In this document: one piece after another, positions 58,817 through 64,000 of the stretch | Position numbering within the stretch: the stretch's first letter is position 1 | How the letters are laid out: every line of letters starts with the position of its first letter | Assembly: GCA_027422505.1 (NCBI GenBank) | Contig: JAPQWV010000649.1 | Span: 186,001 to 250,000 of the forward strand | Direction of reading: 5' to 3' | DNA from: Craterostigma plantagineum | Taxonomy: Eukaryota > Streptophyta > Magnoliopsida > Lamiales > Linderniaceae | Length of the DNA: 64,000 bases | Program-made: the position numbers and the translations under genes | Notes under the pieces: generated by a model | Databases searched by the model: none | What the model saw: only the letters and a program-made list of their open reading frames with translations | Told to the model about the DNA's origin: nothing

Positions 58817-59367
58817 CCCTAAACCCTACACCCTAAACCCTAAACCCTTAACGTTAAACCCTAAACTCTAAACCCTAAACCCTAAACCCTATACCCTAAA
58901 CCCTGAACCCTGAACCCTAAACCCCTAAACCCTGAACCCTGAACCCTGAACCCTAAATCCCTAAACCCCTAAAACCTTAACCCTAAACCCTAAACCCTAA
59001 ACCCTTAACCCTAACCCCTAAACCCTAAACCCTAAACCCTAAACCCCTAAACCCTAAACCCTAAACCCCAAACCCCTAAACCCTAAACCCCTAACCCCTA
59101 AACCCTAAACCCTAAACCCTAACCCCTAAACCCTAAACCCTAAACCCCTAAACCCTAAACCCTAAAACCCTAAACCCTAAAACCCTAAACCCTAAAACCC
59201 TAACCCTAAACCCTAACCCCTAAACCCTAAACCCTAACCCCTAAACCCTAAACCCTAAAACCCTAAACCCTAAATCCTAAACCCTAAAACCCTAAACTCT
59301 AAACCCTAAAACCCTAAACCCTAAACCCTAAAACCCTAACCCTAAACCCTAAACTCTAAACCCTAAA
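58817..59367 (-). repeat. Interstitial telomere-like tract, about 550 bp of CCCTAAA variants
   Basis: About 75-80 consecutive units, mainly CCCTAAA with CCCTAAAA, CCCCTAAA and CCCTGAA variants. This is the complement of the plant telomere repeat TTTAGGG. The right edge joins directly to the truncated 3' side of Copia 4. Orientation is that of a chromosome end whose interior lies to the right. Confidence 0.92.
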
Positions 59368-59375
59368 TTCAAAGC

Positions 59376-62300
59376 TCATGGAATATATCTAACAACAAGC
59401 CTTCTATATTGAAATGGATTAGCCAAAGGTTCACTATCTGTGGCCATGAGCTTTGCACTTGGATTGATTGGTGTTGTAAGGGGCTTCGAGTGAATGTAGC
59501 TTGTATCTCTCAGCAGCTGTAAAGCATATTGTCTTTGTGTTAGATATATTCCTGCTTCACTTCTTGCAACCTCTATTCCAAGGAACAACTTCAAATCTCC
59601 CAAATCCTTTACTTTGAAACAAGAGAGAAGGTTTTAGCTTGCTGAATGTGCTCAGTCGAAGGCCCCACTAGAATTATATCATCCACGTACACAAGTAGTA
59701 CCACTAGTTGTTGTCCTTTCCCCTTAACAAACAGTGTGTGATCTGCTTGAGTCTGCATAAAGCCGAAGCTCTTAACAGCACAAGTGAACTTTCTATTCCA
59801 TTGTCGAGAGGCTTGCTTAAGTCCATAGATGGATTTATGCAATCTGCACACCACTTTCTTGTCTCTGTCTTGCTGAAAATTACTATGAAAACCCTGTGGA
59901 AGATTCATGTAAACTTCCTCCACAAGTTCCCCATTCAGAAAAGCATTATTAACATCCATTTGTTGGAGGTTCCATCTCAGTTTGGCTGCTAATGAAAGGA
60001 TTACCTTAGTGGTGTTTGGTTTTTTCCACCGGTGCAAACATGTCAATGTAATCCACACCCTCTCTTTGGTCATATCCTTTGGCCACCAATCTTGCTTTGT
60101 ACTTCTCAATCTCCCCACTGGAATAAGCTTCAACTTGTACACCCACCTATTTCCTATGGCTTTTTTTCCATCGGGTAAAGGAACTACTGACCATGTATTG
60201 TTCTCCTCTAATGCCTGAAGTTCCTCACTCATGGCAGTGGACCACTCCTCAGACTTTGAAGCTTGAGAGAAGTTTCTAGGTTCTTTTGCTGTATCAACAG
60301 CATTGATGAATGTTTGGAAGTGCCTTGAGAAGTTCTTGTAGGTGAGTACTTCTGACAAAGGATAGAGCACCTTGGTTTCTCTCATGTTGTTACAGTGAGT
60401 CCTCAAGGTATTGTGGGCTTCTTAGATGCCTCCCTGACTTTCTACATGGGCCTGGTGCCTCTTGCTGGGACTCCACAACTTGGTGGGGCAGTGGCTCATG
60501 AGGGTCAGAATTGAACTGGTTTAAGTCCAAGTGAGTTTCCTGACAGGCTCCTGCTTGTGTTGTTGAGGTACATGGAGTATCAGTTTTCTCGATGTCTACT
60601 GAAGGAATAGGCTCAGCTGGCTAATCCATGGTGCAGGGCCGAGGTAACACATGTGAAGGGAAAGGATCAGCAATATCCTGAGAATGCATCAGCTGTCTGA
60701 ATGGGAATTCAGTTTCAAAGAACTCTATAGCCCATCATCCCATGTGGATAACCAATGAAAACACACTCCTTGGCCCTTGGATCAAACTTCCTACGACCTG
60801 CAGCAAGTGTGGAACAGAAACACAGGCATCCAAAAACTCTAAGAGAAGCATAGTCAAAAGGTCTCTGAAACAGCAACTCATATGGACTTCTATTTCCTAG
60901 AGTGACCGAGGGGGTTCTATTGATGAGAAAGATAGCTGTTAACACACACTCTGACCAATATTCTATAGGTAGTTTGGACTGAAAATATAATGCTCGAGCT
61001 ACATTTAATAGGTGCTGATGTTTCCTCTCAACAACAGAGTTTTGTTGGGGGCGTTTGAACACATGAATGGTGATGCAGAATGCCCTTAATTTTGTACACA
61101 CTAGACAAGTTAAATTCCCTCGCATTATCAGTTCTTATAGTTTTGACTCGACTCTTGAATTGTGTTTCAACCAATGCAAGGAAGAAGGTTATGACAGAGT
61201 TGACCTCTGATTTATGTTTGATCATAAAAGTCCAGGTGAACCGAGAAAAATCATCCACAATAGTCACAAAAACTGATGATTTAAGTGAGAATGGATGTGA
61301 AAAGGACCCCAAACATCACAGTGTATCAGCTCAATGTTTTGATTAAGCCTGACTGTGCCAGCTTTATTTACCTTGATGACTGTATCATCTGGTAAAATGA
61401 CTTTTGTCCCTTTTATTTTATGCATTTCAAGTAATAGATTTTTATTGCCACAGACATGTCGGGTGGCTCCTGAATCCACCAACCAGTATTCTGAATCAGC
61501 AAAAAACTGGAAAATTAAAGGTAAAGCAGGTACCTCCTGCCTTATCTGCTGAAATGGCCATGTCAGAATCATTCTGCTGTGGATTTGTTGCTTGATGATT
61601 CAACAAGTTTTTCAAGTTCTCCAATTGCAAGGGGGTCAGTTGTAGATGAACCATAGTGTCTCCCACAGCAGCATGTGATGGAACAGACACACTGTTATGT
61701 GAGCCTCCTTTGTTCAAGAAATCCACTGTGGTCTGGTTTACCCTGGAAGCTGCCTTGTACCTTGGATTCTGTTTGTATCCAGGTGGGCAGCCATGTACTT
61801 GGTAGCACGTCTATATGATGTGTCCTTTCTTCCCACAGTGAGTGCAAACTCCCCTGCTCAGTTCTCTTCTTGAGTTACTGAAGACCTTCTTGGCAGCATC
61901 TTGTTCTCCTCTTGCAGTCATCATAGCCATGCTGCTGGAAAATTCTTCTGTCATACGAGCATGCCCAGGGCCCATGGTCCTCTGTCTTTCTTCTTGAACT
62001 AAGAGAGAGAACACTTTATTAATGGAGGGCAGTGGATCCATCAAAAGAATCTGGGCCCTAATCTGAGCATACGAGTCATTGAGTCCCATTAGAAACATAA
62101 GAACATATTCTTCATTCTGTTGAACTTGCAAGACAATCATCCCACCGCAAGTACATTGTGGAACATGCCTGTAATTAATCAGCTCGTCCAACAAGGTCTT
62201 AAGTTTGGTGAAATAGGTGGCCACACTATGCGATCCTTGTGCTAGATTCATCAATTGCTTTTTTATTTGAAAGATTCTGGGCTTATTTGTCTGCCCGAAC

Positions 62301-62593
62301 CGTTCTTGTAGATCCACCCAAACTTCTCTTGCTGTGGAACTATACAAAATGCTGACAGAAATCTCCCTCGAGACCAAATTCAAGATCCACGATATGATAA
62401 TGTTACTGTTTCGTTTCCAAGAACTGATGGTGTCTTGACTGGAATTAGCCGGCAGAACTAATTCTCCAGTAACAAACCCTTCCTTATTCCTACCAGTTAG
62501 TGCAATCAGCATAGCCCTGCTCCAAGTAGCATAGTTATCTCCCGTTAATTGCTCATGAACCAACAACTGACCTGAGTTTTCGCCGGCACTCAA
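59376..62593 (-). pseudogene. Copia 4 gag-pol, broken
   Basis: From ATG 62593 (MSAGENSGQLLVHEQLTGDN): gag with a zinc knuckle (CTHCGKKGH, about 61830), protease (WLVDSGATRHVCG, about 61480), integrase core ([41 protein letters not shown]), and RT (QQMDVNNAFLNGELVEEVYM; YVDDIILVG near 59680). The gag-pre-integrase HHCC segment is missing: the protease runs into the integrase start (ELIHCDVWGPF) near 61335. There are several frame changes (about 61805, 61560, 61300, 61050 and 59605). Confidence 0.83.
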
Positions 62594-62770
62594 GAAGAAT
62601 GGATTGCTCAGAAAGAAGAAAGTGAAGAGGAATTCATCGTTGCAGCTGACTCGAAGCTAGCGCTGTGAAAGGTTGCGTAATTTGCGTGTTTTCATCACCT
62701 GATTCCATTGATTGCGAAATTGATCAAACACATCTCACTGAAGCGGCAAATTTGTTATGCTCTGATACTA

Positions 62771-63115
62771 TATAAAAATGGAAAAGAAATTGACACGAGA
62801 AATTAACGTGGTTCGTATTCAATCGATCCGACGTCCACAGTGCAGAAGATTTTATTGACACGAACAGATTACAGATACAAGAGAGTCTTGATCACATTCG
62901 ACACTCTCAATTGTGTACGAAGAATACACACTCAGTGGCATAACATGACACACTCGTCGTTCTATTTAAAGAACAGAAAATCCCGCTAGCGCCAAACAGT
63001 TAGTTTTCAAGAAAACTAATGAAATCGTCCCTGTGCTCAGCGTCTTCTTAAGTACTCATACGCGCGAGTATAAAAACGCTCACACGCTTTATTCCCTGTT
63101 TCATTTGTTTAAAAC
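62771..63115 (-). repeat. 5' LTR of Copia 4
   Basis: Lies between the primer-binding site (62759-62770) and tttaaaaca at 63115. It contains gtggttcg and cgtccacag motifs. No second copy is present to confirm the borders. Confidence 0.6.
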
Positions 63116-63159
63116 ATGACAGAACAGAAGCTTTACTTCCTCTCAGAACAGAAGCTTTA

Positions 63160-63687
63160 CTTCCTCGTTCAAGTCGCTGCCGAGCACGTGTGCGCGTGGA
63201 AGAGAGGTGGTCGGCGGCGGGCGGCGGCGGGTGGTGGTGGTTGGTGGCGTGTGCGCGTGGAAGAGAGGCAGCGAGAGAGAGAGAGATCGAGAGAGAGAGT
63301 GAGAGAGAGCGAGAGAGCGAGAGAGACTAATGAGAGAGAGACTGAGAGAGAGTGAGAGAGAGGGAGAGAGAGTTGAATTATTTAAAGATTTTTTTTATGT
63401 CCGTTGTAACCGGCGGTTAGCCCGGTTAACCGCCGGTTACAACGGCTAATTAATTATTTTTTTTGTTTTTTTTATAAAAATAGAGGTGGCGAATTCAAAA
63501 TTTTTAAATATTTTTTTGAATTTTTTAACCGCCGGTTAACCGCCTAACCAATGGTTTGCGGTTGGTCAAATCGACCAACCGCCCCGTAACCGGCCAATTA
63601 CGGTTGCCGGTTACGGTTGTTGCCGGTTACCGTAACCGAGGTTAGACGGTTCAACCGCCGGTTACGGTTGATTTTGGGCATGTCTAG
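63160..63687 (-). mobile_element. Inverted, internally deleted hAT 5' end
   Basis: On the minus strand this starts at the terminus tagacatgcccaaaatcaac (63687), passes through the CCGGCGGTTA region and CT-rich tract, and then jumps. After 63206 it continues with a short repeated filler (complement of gtgtgcgcgtggaagag) and then matches transposase-leader sequence near 56213-56237 (gcagcgacttgaacgagga). Relative to the copy at 55252 it lacks about 450 bp. It is therefore a separate, deleted hAT copy or a rearranged duplicate. Confidence 0.75.
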
Positions 63688-63793
63688 ATGGAATGATCTT
63701 CGAGTACGCGTTTTGGTTTCGAGTGCAAACAGCCCATGTTACGCGATATCGAAAAGCGATTGGCTGTATTTCGGTGGTATGTATATATATTGT
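63206..63793 (-). repeat. Right arm of the inverted-repeat block
   Basis: Reverse complement of 55141-55757. Similarity continues about 106 bp beyond the hAT terminus and stops in tatatatat at 63793. Confidence 0.9.
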
Positions 63794-64000
63794 TAGGCCG
63801 ATTTTATCCAACCTTGTACTGATTCAAAGGATTAGTATTACCTTATACGATGATTACGGAAGCGATTGATCAGTAATACCTCTGGACGGATTGTAGAGTT
63901 GGAACAATGAACGCACGTGTTCTTCAGCAAAAGTCGTCAACTCTATTAATGAATCAGCAACCCTAAACACTAATGTGTTTAGGGTATTTATACAAAAGCC
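63794..64000. repeat. Possible edge of another LTR element
   Basis: Starts tgttaggccg directly after the inverted-repeat arm and contains a leader-like gtatttatacaaaagcc at the window edge. TG start and AT-rich LTR-like content are the only evidence. The partner LTR lies outside the window. Confidence 0.3.

Larger units (their letters stand above)
59368..63115 (-). mobile_element. Copia LTR retrotransposon 4, truncated at the telomere-like tract
   Basis: Only the 5' LTR (62771-63115) is present. A primer-binding site-like complement of gctctgatacta (62759-62770) adjoins it. Coding runs leftward and stops in the RT/RNase H region at 59376, where the telomere-like repeat begins; RNase H and the 3' LTR are missing. 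About 60420-60720 is poorly coding and decayed. Confidence 0.8.

Noticed and set aside
63116..63355. Small Arg/Glu-rich protein gene at the hAT fragment
   Set aside because: Translation of the GA-rich complement of the CT tract plus filler repeats.

Overview
This is nuclear DNA from a flowering plant, very probably a eudicot. Host genes are split by introns with GT...AG borders, plant-only families are present (organellar DUF295 proteins, mid-SUN proteins, a TPLATE-complex WD40 subunit), and Copia, hAT and Mutator-like elements and TTTAGGG-type telomere-like repeats are abundant. The species cannot be fixed from the sequence alone. Nothing bacterial or viral was recognised, and there is no CRISPR array.

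Layout. 1-4506 (-): 5' two thirds of a TWD40-2-like gene with one apparent frameshift. 4507-6430: spacer with a complete non-autonomous hAT element (8-bp target duplication) and an AT-rich fold-back element. 6910-11362 (+): intact 12-exon EPL1 (Enhancer-of-Polycomb-like). 11948-12635 (-): decayed DedA/SNARE-associated Golgi protein gene. 13205-23066: two defective Copia elements in a row; the 5' LTR of the first holds a Mutator-like element. 25015-28306: two divergent intronless DUF295 genes sharing a 316-bp promoter. 28685-36124 (-): mid-SUN gene whose third intron contains a truncated OXA1 pseudogene, which in turn contains a small young LTR element. 36298-50238: a Mutator-like element whose 3' half plus flank was amplified into four 3.3-kb tandem units. 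50477-54533: a third Mutator-like element of the same family carrying a histone H3 fragment. 55141-63793: an inverted-repeat-bounded block with a broken hAT transposase gene, a 550-bp telomere-like tract and a Copia element truncated exactly at that tract. The last 200 bases look like the edge of another LTR element.

Six host loci are recognisable as source genes or remnants. EPL1 (NuA4 histone acetylation) and the two DUF295 genes look intact. TWD40-2 (clathrin-mediated endocytosis) and the SUN gene (nuclear/ER membrane) each carry one coding lesion, which could be real or an assembly error. The DedA-like and OXA1 copies are pseudogenes. The genes are not an operon or pathway; their association is positional.

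The most novel material is a family of non-autonomous Mutator-like elements. Three members (13310-14612, 36298-37558, 50477-54533) share GGG...CCC ends, 9-bp target duplications and doubled CAGGCCC-type motifs about 30 bp apart at each end; one has captured a histone H3 fragment and another seeds a four-copy tandem array. Exon borders were set by reading splice sites and frames by eye. Family names come from recognising protein sequence, not from a search.
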